Source: Actinobaculum massiliense | GTDB lineage: Bacteria; Actinomycetota; Actinomycetes; Actinomycetales; Actinomycetaceae | Direction of reading: 5' to 3' | Assembly (NCBI RefSeq): GCF_001457435.1 | Contig: NZ_LN881717.1 | Location: 319,896 to 383,895, forward strand | DNA: 64,000 nucleotides | Part shown: in pieces, positions 1-7,933 of the stretch | Position numbering within the stretch: position 1 is the first letter of the stretch | Layout: every line of letters begins with the position of its first letter | The notes under the pieces: model-generated | Databases searched by the model: none | What the model was told of the DNA's origin: nothing | The model's input: the letters and a program-made list of their open reading frames with translations, nothing else | Translations under genes and position numbers: made by a program

Positions 1-154
1 GGAAGTCGGTCCAGTTGACTGCGGTTCCCCATCGTTGGATTTCTTGTTGAGCGTGGTGAAGGGTGGCTGACCTACGGAGGAGTTCACCGATCTGGTCATC
101 AGTGACCGGGGCTTCGAGCAGTTGCGCCGGCGGCTCGAGAAACTCGATGGTCAT
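1..154 (-). CDS. partial unrecognised ORF running off the left edge
   Basis: An open frame starts with ATG at 154 (or an in-frame GTG about seven codons upstream) and runs to base 2 without a stop, giving about 51 residues beginning MTIEFLEPPAQLLEAP. An in-frame TAG lies just upstream of the GTG, so this is the N-terminal part of a frame that continues outside the window. It follows directly on the degraded transposase at 155-663 and may be its last, frameshifted segment (a WTDF-like stretch fits loosely) or an independent gene. I do not recognise it. No convincing ribosome binding site is visible. Confidence 0.3.
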   Translation of the reverse strand, partial: MTIEFLEPPAQLLEAPVTDDQIGELLRRSATLHHAQQEIQRWGTAVNWTDF

Positions 155-663
155 TCCACGTGACGAGCTCTGCACACCAGGCTAGGGTTTCCTCACATAT
201 TGATACGCGGAGGGAGGCTTTGGCAATACTGTAGATATCGATACCTGCCGGTGTAAGTAGCTGGCTTGTTGTATAGCATACAACCACGCTGGGGCATGAA
301 ACGTGTAATGCTGAATATATTTGCATGGCCAGGATTTCGACACGACCAAGGCTATATCGCTACCTCCTGAGCTCATCATCACATCCGAGGTTGCGATCAG
401 GTCAAAAACGCTCGCCACACGGCACTGTTTTCATGCGAGCCCCCGACCAGCCCAACACATGAGTTTTCGTCCACGCAATCACACGCAATGAAAAGAACAA
501 GCTTGCCCGAGAACCAAATCCCGTCGATGCACACCACGTTATGAACCTCGTCAACGAGCGGGGCTAGCGGCCATTGGTTCCACAACGGCGCAAACTTCGG
601 GCGCGTCGTCCGGCCCTGACCGGGCATATCCACATATCTGCACCGACCGGTCACATGAGGCAA
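155..663 (-). pseudogene. decayed IS1249-like (IS256 family) transposase
   Basis: Three successive minus-strand frames together read like the catalytic part of an IS1249-type transposase. The first (663 to about 400) contains PLVDEVHNVVCIDGIW and ends HENSAVWRAFL, matching the usual DEV-x-VDG start of the DDE core. The second (about 418 to 260) contains SSGGSDIALVVSKSWP and YIQHYTFH, corresponding to the DGG...WP...RIQRCTFH block. The third (about 290 to 155) contains AGIDIYSIAKASLRV, like AGxELYGLAKxLLRV. The frame changes near 410 and 270, and an in-frame stop lies just upstream of the TTG at 663, so no intact protein can be made. This is a mobile-element remnant; family assignment is by motif memory, not a search. 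Confidence 0.6.
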
Positions 664-981
664 GAAAGTTTCATTAATTCACCCTATTTTTAAACGCAAC
701 TTGCGCCCGTAATGAAGCAGAAAAGCCCGACTCCAGCAATAGAGATGGCTAGCGAAAAAGTCAGCTGAATCGGCTTCCACCACACCTATGGCACGACACC
801 TGCTAGCCGGCAAGAGGTTTTATTCTTTAAGCCTAGGAATAAGAACAACTGTGTGGGATAATCTGCACCGAGCGCCGTAGTATCTCTAGGTGCGAGGCGC
901 CCTTTTTAAACCTCGAAACATGCGTAACCAAGGCTTTGTCTAGTTCACGCCGGCCAAAGTGCACGCTTAAGGGAGCATTGA
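664..981. other. intergenic region between IS remnant and surface protein
   Basis: This stretch has no supportable gene. A minus-strand frame ending near 691 would encode about 29 residues with one hydrophobic segment (ISIAGVGLFCFITG), but it is interrupted by a stop only four codons before that segment, so at most it is a decayed membrane-anchor remnant. The right end should carry the promoter of the surface-protein gene; I see a ribosome binding site (GGGAG, 971-975) but no clear -35/-10 pair. Confidence 0.4.
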
Positions 982-3303
982 ATGGCAAGGAAATTATTAA
1001 CGAAGATATTAGCGGCCGCGCTTGCGGTACCGTTACTAGCATCAGGGTTGACGACGCCCGCACAAGCGGAATCGAAGCCTTACCCGCGTTTTTACCAGGT
1101 ACCCTCCTCCTTAGATGTGAAGGACTTCGAATTCACGTTGAAGGACCCCTCGGGTCAGCAACCTGATGTAGTCCTCAAAAAGGGCGGACTTACCTCTAAA
1201 TACTTGTATCCTGGCTGGAAAGTGACTGGTAGCCTTACCTTAATGCCGGGTCAGTTTCGTGAATGTGACAGAGGGTTGCCACTCAATAACTTCACCGTGA
1301 CGTTAGACGGAGAGAGGGAGAACGCCAGCCTGGTGTACTCCATCGCGGACTATGAGCTGAAACAAGATGATTCTGACATCATCCAGTGCGGCAATTCGGA
1401 GTCATACCTCAACGTCCGGTACGCACTCAACGGTGGAAATTGGACGGATAAAAACTATCCCAGCAATACCGACATAGCTGTCGCTCCCGGCGAGACCGTC
1501 TACAAGCCGTCCGACCCCGTCCACGCGGGGCACAAGTTCCTCGGCTGGGAAGAAGTCGATGATAAAACGCTCGCGGGAACTAAAGCGGATAAACCCTATG
1601 ACTTCAGCGAGTCTGCCCCTGACAATCCCACGGATTACGCCAAGATGTTACAGAACCTGGGACGTAGCTTCACATTGCGAGCTAAGTGGGAGAAGGAAAA
1701 CAACACCACTAAGTTCGTTCGCCCAAAAAATGAGAGTTTCGAAGAGTTCAACCTGGTTGCTTCCAACCCGAACAATCCCTCGGAAAACATGGTCCTAAAC
1801 GACCCGGGCAAGGAGTACAACATCCCTAAGGGATGGGAAATCAACGGCACAATTAAGATGGTGCCTAATATGCGGCTAGATCACACAGGCGACGAGGTCA
1901 ACATCAAAGTGAGCGATTTCGAAATCACCGCCACGGTCGATCCTGATGATTTCGAAAAGATTAACTACATCTACACGCTGAAGCACTTCAAACCACGTGG
2001 CGATATCAGCATGTATGAGATGATTACCGTCCCGATTGACACCGTTTCATACCACCTAAATGGCGGTACCTGGACCGACGTCAAACGAGTTCCTACTAGC
2101 AACTACGGCCTTGGCCAGACCGACACCGAAAAGCAGATGCACTTGGTGCCCGGGGAAACGGTTTACAAACCCACGGATCCCGTGCGCGATGGCTTCTTTT
2201 TCCGCGGCTGGAGCGCTATCAGCCAGCTGAGTGATGAGGCGCAGGACAGCAAAAATCCTAAGGTATTTGGGATTGATGAATACAAGTTCGATGAGACTGC
2301 AAAGGCTGACTTCAAAGTAAGAGGGAAGCTGGTTCACGTTTATGCCAACTGGGCAAAGATTGTGGGCCAGAACAAGGTCATCTCCGTTGGCGATAGTTTC
2401 GACCCTAAGGACCTTATCGCGACTGTTGTTGACCAATCCGGAAATGCCCTGAGCAAGGACGACGTCGTAGTAGAGGGCGATTACAAGACCGACACAGTTG
2501 GTACCTATGAGCTTTCCCTGAGGTACAAAGACGCCAAAAACGGCGATCCCGTCAAGGTTACCCTTTATGTAAATCCGAAGTTGGAGGTGACCGACAAGGA
2601 GATTGAGTTTGGCGATGAGAATTTCGATCTGTCCAGCATGATCACCAACGAGCCAGGTAAGGAAGTGAAGATCGACAAGGGATCGTTTAATCCCAACAAG
2701 GCTGGTACCTACCAGATCACATTCACTGTGATTGGCGAGGACGGCACGCCGATCGTGAAGACAGCGAATGTAACCGTCAAGCACCCCAAGCCCGCCCTGG
2801 CTGTGCACGATGTTGAGATCTGGGAAGGCGAGAGCTTCAAGCTAGCCGACATGATTGACGCTGAAAAAACAAACGGCGTCGCGGTTCCTGACCTGAACGC
2901 TCCATTCAATACCGCAGTTGCCGGGGAATACCCGATTAATTTCACTGTTACCAACCCTGACGGAGTAGAGACCACCGAGACTGCAAAATTGATCGTCAAG
3001 AAGCGGCTCACGCCGTTGACCCCTGCCCCGGTCCTCGAAGTCAAGGACCTGGAGATCTGGGAAGGTGATCCGGTTGATCTGTCCTCGATGGTGACGAAGG
3101 CCGAAGGCGGTAAGGCTCTAGCTAACCCGGACTCGAAGTTCGACGCCAACAAGGCCGGCACCTACCCGATCGAGTTCACCGTCACCGGTGAAAACGGTGC
3201 TAAGACGACCAAGTCCGCGAACCTGATCGTCAAGAAGCGGCTCACGCCGTTGAACCCCTGCCCCGGTCCTCGAAGTCAAGGACCTGGAGATCTGGGAAGG
3301 TGA
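982..3303 (+). CDS. secreted repeat-containing surface protein, truncated by frameshift
   Basis: The 773-residue product begins with a signal peptide (charged MARKLLTK, hydrophobic core, AQA cleavage near residue 29). Two InlB B-repeat-like modules (Listeria-Bacteroides type) follow, with VRYALNGGNWTD...GHKFLGWE and VSYHLNGGTWTD...GFFFRGWS. After these come Ig-like/DUF5011-like beta modules from about residue 455, then 78-residue units starting EVKDLEIWEGDPVDLSSM. Start: ATG 982 has GGGAG six bases upstream. The last intact unit reads into LTPLNPCPGP and stops at 3303 because one A is inserted near 3253 relative to the sister repeats. The stretch at 3323-3928 carries the rest in another frame, including the wall anchor. 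As sequenced, this product would be secreted but not anchored. Role as adhesin is inferred from architecture. Confidence 0.8.
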   Translation: MARKLLTKILAAALAVPLLASGLTTPAQAESKPYPRFYQVPSSLDVKDFEFTLKDPSGQQPDVVLKKGGLTSKYLYPGWKVTGSLTLMPGQFRECDRGLPLNNFTVTLDGERENASLVYSIADYELKQDDSDIIQCGNSESYLNVRYALNGGNWTDKNYPSNTDIAVAPGETVYKPSDPVHAGHKFLGWEEVDDKTLAGTKADKPYDFSESAPDNPTDYAKMLQNLGRSFTLRAKWEKENNTTKFVRPKNESFEEFNLVASNPNNPSENMVLNDPGKEYNIPKGWEINGTIKMVPNMRLDHTGDEVNIKVSDFEITATVDPDDFEKINYIYTLKHFKPRGDISMYEMITVPIDTVSYHLNGGTWTDVKRVPTSNYGLGQTDTEKQMHLVPGETVYKPTDPVRDGFFFRGWSAISQLSDEAQDSKNPKVFGIDEYKFDETAKADFKVRGKLVHVYANWAKIVGQNKVISVGDSFDPKDLIATVVDQSGNALSKDDVVVEGDYKTDTVGTYELSLRYKDAKNGDPVKVTLYVNPKLEVTDKEIEFGDENFDLSSMITNEPGKEVKIDKGSFNPNKAGTYQITFTVIGEDGTPIVKTANVTVKHPKPALAVHDVEIWEGESFKLADMIDAEKTNGVAVPDLNAPFNTAVAGEYPINFTVTNPDGVETTETAKLIVKKRLTPLTPAPVLEVKDLEIWEGDPVDLSSMVTKAEGGKALANPDSKFDANKAGTYPIEFTVTGENGAKTTKSANLIVKKRLTPLNPCPGPRSQGPGDLGR

Positions 3304-3710
3304 TCCGGTTGATCTGTCCTCGATGGTGACGAAGGCCGAAGGCGGTAAGGCTCTAGCTAACCCGGACTCGAAGTTCGATGCCAATAAGCCCGGCGAGTAT
3401 ACAATCGAGTTCACCGTCACCGGTGAAAACGGTGCTAAGACGACCAAGTCCGCGAACCTGATCGTCAAGAAGCGGCTCACGCCGTTGACCCCTGCCCCGG
3501 TCCTCGAAGTCAAGGACCTGGAGATCTGGGAAGGTGATCCGGTTGATCTGTCCTCGATGGTGACGAAGGCCGAAGGCGGTAAGGCTCTAGCTAACCCGGA
3601 CTCGAAGTTCGATGCCAATAAGCCCGGCGAGTATACAATCGAGTTCACCGTCACCGGCGAAAACGGTGCCACCACAACCAAGACCGCGACATTGATCGTC
3701 AAGCCGCGGC
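3031..3710 (+). repeat. 234-bp tandem repeats (78-aa units) in surface protein
   Basis: The sequence beginning gtcctcgaagtcaaggacct recurs at 3031, 3266 and 3500. The second-to-third spacing is exactly 234 bp (78 codons), while the first-to-second spacing is 235 because of one extra A at 3253-3254 (ttgaacccc instead of ttgacccc). Copies are almost identical at DNA level; the main difference is a swapped segment encoding ANKAGTYPIEF versus ANKPGEYTIEF. Near-identity implies recent duplication or gene conversion. A more diverged copy lies at about 2790-3030. Confidence 0.9.
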
Positions 3711-3928
3711 CTGAAAGTGAAAAACTCGAATGTGTTTGCCCCGACCCGACTAACACCAGCTCTGGCAGTAATTCTCCAGCGGGCCCTAAAGGCACGGTGA
3801 AGAAGCAGCAAGAGGCAAGTAAGCCCAAGCTTGCTCACAGCGGTGCTCAGGGTGTCCTTGGAGCTGGCATAACGGCACTGATCACATTGGGAACTGGAAT
3901 TGTGATCCTTCGTCGAAAGAAAATCTAA
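3323..3928 (+). pseudogene. frameshifted C-terminal part of the surface protein with sorting signal
   Basis: This is the +1-shifted continuation of the gene at 982. It contains one and a half more copies of the EVKDLEIWEGDPVDLSSM repeat, a Pro/Ser-rich spacer with CVCPDPTNTSSGSN, and a typical C-terminal wall anchor: LAHSG pentapeptide, a hydrophobic stretch (GAGITALITLGTGIVIL) and the RRKKI tail. LAHSG fits the LAxTG-like motifs used by housekeeping sortases of Actinobacteria. It has no signal peptide or convincing ribosome binding site of its own (first ATG at 3323 lies inside a repeat), so it is unlikely to be an independent gene. Removing one A near 3253 restores a single frame from 982 to 3928, about 981 residues. 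Confidence 0.8.
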
Positions 3929-3940
3929 TCAGGATTAGAT

Positions 3941-3981
3941 AAAGAGTGGGGCCCGAGCGATCGGGCCCCACTCTTTTCTCT
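3941..3981 (+). terminator. rho-independent terminator after surface protein
   Basis: A perfect 16-bp stem (aaagagtggggcccga at 3941-3956 with its complement at 3961-3976) encloses a GCGA loop and is followed by a T-rich tail (tctcttta). It lies 12 bases after the stop at 3928. A second inverted repeat (tctaatc/gattaga, 3924-3939) overlaps the stop codon itself. The stem also reads as a possible terminator on the minus strand because of its flanking A residues. Confidence 0.9.
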
Positions 3982-4101
3982 TTAGCACGCGCCGTAGCTT
4001 TCCCTTACACATTCTCTGCGCCGTACACACAGTATTTGGCTCTGATCGAAACGATCTCTTTTACCTCCATCCCGCGAGGACGAACGGTGGCCTGTGAGAT
4101 A

Positions 4102-4821
4102 ATGAGCCTCGTGCGCACGGAACATGTGGCTAATACACGGTCGAATTCAGAAGATGAGCGAGAACCCGTGACCCTTCCCTCTCACCGTCCTACCATCGGT
4201 GTCACTGTGACGATCGGATTGTGTCTGGCTGCGCTAATCGGTTGCGGTTCAGTGGCGTTAGATGCCTTTCCGTTTGCCAGAACACCAGTAAAAGTTTTAT
4301 CACTCCTGGCCAGCTCCGGCCTGGGCTTCGTTATGATCGCGGTTATCGTCGGCTGGTTCGCGAAGTCGTGGAGAGTCGCTGCGGGTGTCGCGAGCGCTTC
4401 GATTCTGTGCGCTCTAACGATTTATTACGGGGCAACCATTCTGTTTAACCTACGCCCGAGCGCCGGTACGGCCGACCTCGCTAAAATCGCCGTTGTATGG
4501 ACAGTTCTCGGTACTGGTTGCGGGATCGTCGTCGGGCCGACGGCATTCTTCGCTCGGCAAGGGAATCTGGCTCAACGATCCATCGCCACCGGTTTTCCGC
4601 TTGGCCTCATCCTCGGCCCGGTGGCCGCGCTCCCCTTCTGGGGTACAGATCTACGGAGCCCAGAACTACTTACGGTGGTATTAGTTACCGCTTTTATCCC
4701 CTGCGCGGGCATCCTCTTCTCGCTCCGTCGTACCCGTCCGGGCCTACTCCTGACCGCAACCCTCCTCGGTACAATCGCTTCTGCCGCGTTATTCCTCGCC
4801 GTATACGCCCTGTTCTACTAG
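4102..4821 (+). CDS. seven-helix membrane protein of unknown function
   Basis: This 239-residue protein has a short charged N-terminus (MSLVRTEHVANTRSNSEDER) and about seven hydrophobic segments, for example GVTVTIGLCLAALIGCGSVA, VLSLLASSGLGFVMIAVIVG and a last one at the extreme C-terminus (LLTATLLGTIASAALFLAVY). No catalytic motif is visible and I do not recognise the family. An upstream in-frame ATG at 3946 lies inside the terminator hairpin of the previous gene and is unlikely; ATG 4102 is preferred, although its ribosome binding site is weak (gagga about 20 bases upstream) and the GTG codons at 4111 or 4168 are alternatives. It stands alone in the accessory region. Confidence 0.6.
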   Translation: MSLVRTEHVANTRSNSEDEREPVTLPSHRPTIGVTVTIGLCLAALIGCGSVALDAFPFARTPVKVLSLLASSGLGFVMIAVIVGWFAKSWRVAAGVASASILCALTIYYGATILFNLRPSAGTADLAKIAVVWTVLGTGCGIVVGPTAFFARQGNLAQRSIATGFPLGLILGPVAALPFWGTDLRSPELLTVVLVTAFIPCAGILFSLRRTRPGLLLTATLLGTIASAALFLAVYALFY

Positions 4822-4942
4822 TGCAAACTCTGAACTCGCGGTAGGCACCACGTTCTCGGGTTTGGCTCTCCTTGTGTGCCCATCTGACGGGTTCCCCTCG
4901 AAACGCTATTTTCGACATTCTTTCCTATATGGAAGGCTCACC

Positions 4943-5179
4943 ATGAAGTCAATGAAAATTGATCTTGAAGGTTTTCGCTTCGAGGTCTCCAAACACAAAT
5001 CAGACTATGAAGTAGAATGGCTCGATCGACCAGACGAGGGCTATCCCTCGGGTTATTCTGCCCTTTACGCCAACCGCTCGGACGGGAAATCCCCGCCGAG
5101 ACCCGACGCCGAAATTGTCGCTGACATCAGGGATTGGCTGTTGGAGGAACTCCGCGAAAGGAATTTTCCAACTCAATAG
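4943..5179 (+). CDS. small acidic hypothetical protein
   Basis: This 78-residue soluble protein starts MKSMKIDLEGFRFEVS and ends in an acidic helix (IVADIRDWLLEELRERN). The start at 4943 is supported by GGAAGG six bases upstream; the frame is open further upstream but lacks a better signal. There is no signal peptide, membrane segment or recognised motif. It is convergent with the 161-residue gene at 5285-5770, about 105 bases away, and both are more AT-rich than the core genes to the right. Small soluble acidic proteins in islands are often immunity or antitoxin partners, but nothing here proves that. Confidence 0.55.
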   Translation: MKSMKIDLEGFRFEVSKHKSDYEVEWLDRPDEGYPSGYSALYANRSDGKSPPRPDAEIVADIRDWLLEELRERNFPTQ

Positions 5180-5284
5180 GTGTCCCCCACCCGAGACTTA
5201 GTCACGGAAGTGAAAGCGGTCTCATCTTATGGGTTACGTTGAGAGGACGCCTCAAAGGCCGAAAAATAGAATTTTGGTTGCAGC

Positions 5285-5770
5285 TCATTCAAGCAGTTCA
5301 TCGATCCAGCGTGTAGGAAGATGCTTAAACTTGAGTTCGTTGAGGACATCACGGTAGCGCGCAAACTCATCGAAGAGCACTTGTTTTCTGTCGCTAAAAT
5401 CAGGATGCTCACGAAACTGGTTTTCCACATATTCAAGCAATAATCCAACTTGAGCAACCTTCTTTTCGATAAATTCTTCTAATAGAAGCAGGCTAAGCTC
5501 GGCGACATTTTCAACGCACCACGGAATTGTTAAATGGAGATTGTCCACCAACGTAGTAGCAATCTCATCACTTTCCGTGCCGTCCAAACTACGAGTAGCT
5601 AAAACGATGAAATGCGCAAAAATCTTGGAATTCGTTTGTTTCCATTCCCAACAATGGCTAGCATTCCAAAAATCTACAGGACGTGAAAGAATCTCTTCGC
5701 GTAAATCGTGAGAGCTCAAGAAATCTACCGATCGGACAAGATTAACAAAGTATTCGTGATCGCAACTCAT
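5285..5770 (-). CDS. hypothetical protein, all-helical, island gene
   Basis: This 161-residue soluble protein starts MSCDHEYFVNLVRSVDF and looks entirely alpha-helical, with leucine-rich amphipathic segments (ENVAELSLLLLEEFIEKKV) and a charged C-terminus (FKHLPTRWIDELLE). The start at 5770 has a strong GGAGG five bases upstream. No signal peptide, transmembrane helix or catalytic motif is evident and I do not recognise a family. Codon use is richer in A/T than in the neighbouring core genes, consistent with acquisition. It is the gene nearest the 3' end of ssrA. Confidence 0.6.
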   Translation of the reverse strand: MSCDHEYFVNLVRSVDFLSSHDLREEILSRPVDFWNASHCWEWKQTNSKIFAHFIVLATRSLDGTESDEIATTLVDNLHLTIPWCVENVAELSLLLLEEFIEKKVAQVGLLLEYVENQFREHPDFSDRKQVLFDEFARYRDVLNELKFKHLPTRWIDELLE

Positions 5771-5898
5771 TTTCCTCCACTAAATTGAAGCTTTACCCCA
5801 GCATTTAGCAGAGGGCGCAGGGACATTTTGTTATACCGGTGGTTGCTGCACGAGTGTTTAGCCCGATCCGGACGATTACGTATTCGAATTTGTTTTTC

Positions 5899-5935
5899 CT
5901 AAAAGAAAATCCCGAAGGTAAAAGCCCACGGGATA
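5899..5935 (-). terminator. putative terminator of ssrA
   Basis: On the minus strand, about 35 bases past the tmRNA 3' end, atcccg (5935-5930) pairs with cgggat (5914-5909) across a 14-base loop and is followed by tttctttta. Position and T-rich tail fit a terminator for ssrA, but the stem is short. Confidence 0.5.
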
Positions 5936-5970
5936 TTCAGGTTGTCTCATCGCTATGCGAGTCAACTATG

Positions 5971-6348
5971 AAGTGGAGATGCGGGGAATCGAACCCCGGT
6001 CCGGCGATGTATAAAGAAGACTTCTCCGGGTGCAGTTCGCTCATAGTTATTCTCAGCTCCAGGGATCCACGCGAACTAGGCCCTGACGAACTTATCTACA
6101 AAAATGTCGCAGTTACGCCTGTAGCGGGCGTAACAACCAGTGGCTTTCTTAACGATGCCGAGTCCCTAGCGGAAAGCAACGCTAGGGCCGACAGATTTCG
6201 AAGCTCGCTGGTTAATTAGGCAGCGAGGGCGAAATCGGTGCTCTTGTTCTTGGCACCTATTGGTTTGCAGAGATCGTTATCGAGCGGACTCTGCGTCCTC
6301 GACCCGCTTCTCTTCAACTACCCATCGTCGTCGAAACCGATCATCCCC
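5971..6348 (-). ncRNA. ssrA: transfer-messenger RNA (tmRNA)
   Basis: Rescues stalled ribosomes with SmpB and tags the nascent protein for proteolysis. The 5' end GGGGATG (6348-6342) pairs with CATCTCC (5981-5975) to form the tRNA-like acceptor stem, with A5974 as discriminator base. The 5' domain has the canonical GATCGGTTTCGAC D-arm region; the 3' end has the T-arm GGTTCGATTCC. The tag frame reads AKNKSTDFALAA followed by TAA (about 6253-6215), ending in the usual ALAA degron. The three bases after the discriminator are CTT rather than CCA, so CCA must be added after processing. The gene lies downstream of smpB on the same strand and its 3' end borders the accessory region. Confidence 0.95.
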
Positions 6349-6468
6349 TATGCGGTTATGAAAAACCAACCGAAACCTCGCTCACAAAGCGAAGCAACGG
6401 ATTCAATATTCTATAACGGCCGACGCGAGAAATCTATTCCGGGCGCAAAATCTTGCCCGGGCCTGCGC

Positions 6469-6993
6469 CTAGACCAACCCTTCACGACGCCGAACTGCAC
6501 TCATGGCCCGCTCAGCTTCCCGATCCGCCTCACGGCGTCGCAAAGTTTCGCGCTTATCCCACTCTTGCTTGCCGCGTGCAACGGCGATCTCCAGCTTCGC
6601 TAGCCCGCGTACAAAGTACAGCTCAAGCGCCACAATGGTGTAGCCCTTGCGATCGACCGCGCGGGCAAGCTTTTCGATCTCGCGTTTGTGGAGCAAGAGC
6701 CGGCGCTTTCGGGTAGGAGCATGGTTGGTCCATGACCCCATGGCGTAGATCGGGATATTGATTCCGTGCGCCCACGCCTGCAGATGGTCGTCCACCTCAA
6801 CCCAGGACTCAGCGAGCGACGCCCGCCCCATTCGAAGCGCCTTCACCTCGGTGCCCGAAAGTGAAAGGCCCGCCTCGAAAACGTCCTCAATGAAGTAGTC
6901 GTGCCGCGCCTTCTTATTGCGCGCCACCACCTGCTTGGCATCAGCCTTGGCTTTTGCTTGCTCGGGGCTGAGCGTTTTGTTCTTTCTAGCCAC
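6469..6993 (-). CDS. smpB: SsrA-binding protein SmpB
   Basis: SmpB binds the tRNA-like part of tmRNA and delivers it to stalled ribosomes. The 174-residue protein shows the family signature: NKKARHDYFIEDVFEAGLSLSGTEVKALR for the OB-fold start, ESWVEVDD, HKREIEKLARAVDRKGYTIVALELYFV, and the C-terminal basic tail (KRETLRRREADREAERAM) that enters the mRNA channel. Length is slightly above the usual 150-160 because of an N-terminal extension (LSPEQAKAKADAKQVV). The start is GTG at 6993, about 44 bases after the upstream membrane-protein gene. Its RNA partner ssrA lies about 120 bases downstream on the same strand. Confidence 0.95.
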   Translation of the reverse strand: MARKNKTLSPEQAKAKADAKQVVARNKKARHDYFIEDVFEAGLSLSGTEVKALRMGRASLAESWVEVDDHLQAWAHGINIPIYAMGSWTNHAPTRKRRLLLHKREIEKLARAVDRKGYTIVALELYFVRGLAKLEIAVARGKQEWDKRETLRRREADREAERAMSAVRRREGLV

Positions 6994-7037
6994 CTGGCTC
7001 TGCTTTCCCGCGCCCCCGGGCGCGTCGATACTCCGCT

Positions 7038-7793
7038 CTAATCAGTTGTTGCGTTGGCGTCTCGGAATGAGAACCACAGGAAGACGAACGCAAAAATCAG
7101 AACCGTAATTCCAGGGGCCGTAACGTCCAATAGATGCGCCGAGAAGAAGTTCTGCGAAGCGTCTTGGTCGGTAGAAACCGTGAAGGACAAGATCAAGCCC
7201 ACCACGAAGGTCACCACCGAAGTTGCCAAACCTACCAGGGCCAAGATCTTCCGAGTTTGGCGCGAATCGAACATGCGCCGAATCAAGAGCAACACCACCC
7301 CCGCGGCAAGGCCGATCGAAAATACCATGGTGCCGGACGCGTAGGGCGACGCCGTCAAAGTTGCGCGGTCCCAGATAAACCAGGCCAACACGATGGCGAG
7401 GACGCCAGTGAGGATCTCCCACCAGCCATTAGACGGCTTGGTCCCCTTCGCCTGCTTAGTTTCCTTCTCTGCGCTACCCGTTTCCTTAGCGGAGGGCTCT
7501 TCCTTATTGGAGGGCTCTTCCTTAGAAAGCTCACCCATATAAGCCTCCCTCGCCGCGCCGGCCTGTCCGGCCCGTGCTTTTTCGGTGGAGGCTTTCTCCG
7601 AATCGATCCACGAGCCTGCCTCCGATCCGGTAGCGAGCTCAGCATCACCGCGCGAGGCGCTGGCGCCGGATTGCCCTCCGTCCCTGGCATCGGGCCGGGC
7701 TCCAGCCGCCGAGGCCTTCTCAACCTGCGAGGAAAACTCGAACGAAGTTGCGGAATCGTCGCTCCCCTGTGCCTTCGGTGCGTTGGTGTTCAT
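7038..7793 (-). CDS. hypothetical four-helix membrane protein
   Basis: This 251-residue protein has a long disordered, Ala/Glu/Lys-rich cytoplasmic N-terminus (residues 1-135, including short KEEPS repeats) and four predicted membrane helices: WWEILTGVLAIVLAWFIW, GTMVFSIGLAAGVVLLLI, ILALVGLATSVVTFVVGLIL and GITVLIFAFVFLWFSF. I chose ATG 7793, which has GGGGAG four bases upstream; the frame is open to 7898 but without a better signal. It sits between the M23 peptidase and smpB in the ftsEX-smpB cluster. No family is recognised; a cell-envelope role would be guesswork from position. Confidence 0.65.
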   Translation of the reverse strand: MNTNAPKAQGSDDSATSFEFSSQVEKASAAGARPDARDGGQSGASASRGDAELATGSEAGSWIDSEKASTEKARAGQAGAAREAYMGELSKEEPSNKEEPSAKETGSAEKETKQAKGTKPSNGWWEILTGVLAIVLAWFIWDRATLTASPYASGTMVFSIGLAAGVVLLLIRRMFDSRQTRKILALVGLATSVVTFVVGLILSFTVSTDQDASQNFFSAHLLDVTAPGITVLIFAFVFLWFSFRDANATTD

Positions 7794-7933
7794 TTTCTCC
7801 CCTTCAGGTTCTGACCGCGCTCGCTTTGCGCGAGCGCGGAAATCTCCGGATACGAATCCCGCTCCATGGTATCGCGAGTTCGCTTCGCCAGGCCGCAAAT
7901 GGCTCTCGCCCCCCGCGAGCTACGAAGTGAGTC

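Noticed and set aside
664-835. Short minus-strand frame with a hydrophobic segment, possible lost wall anchor
   Set aside because: A stop lies four codons before the segment, there is no LPxTG-like motif or upstream gene, and the stretch is too short to support a call.
2056-3828. Long open frames on the minus strand opposite the surface protein repeats
   Set aside because: They are antisense to a gene with clear signal peptide, repeats and sorting signal; the repeats keep the opposite frame open by periodicity. No ribosome binding site or known domain.
1-5970. Second copy of the ssrA 3' end as an attachment repeat
   Set aside because: I looked for the T-arm/acceptor sequence in the accessory region and did not see it; if present it lies outside the window.
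5839-6219. 126-residue open frame on the plus strand over ssrA
   Set aside because: It lies antisense to the structurally complete tmRNA and has no ribosome binding site.
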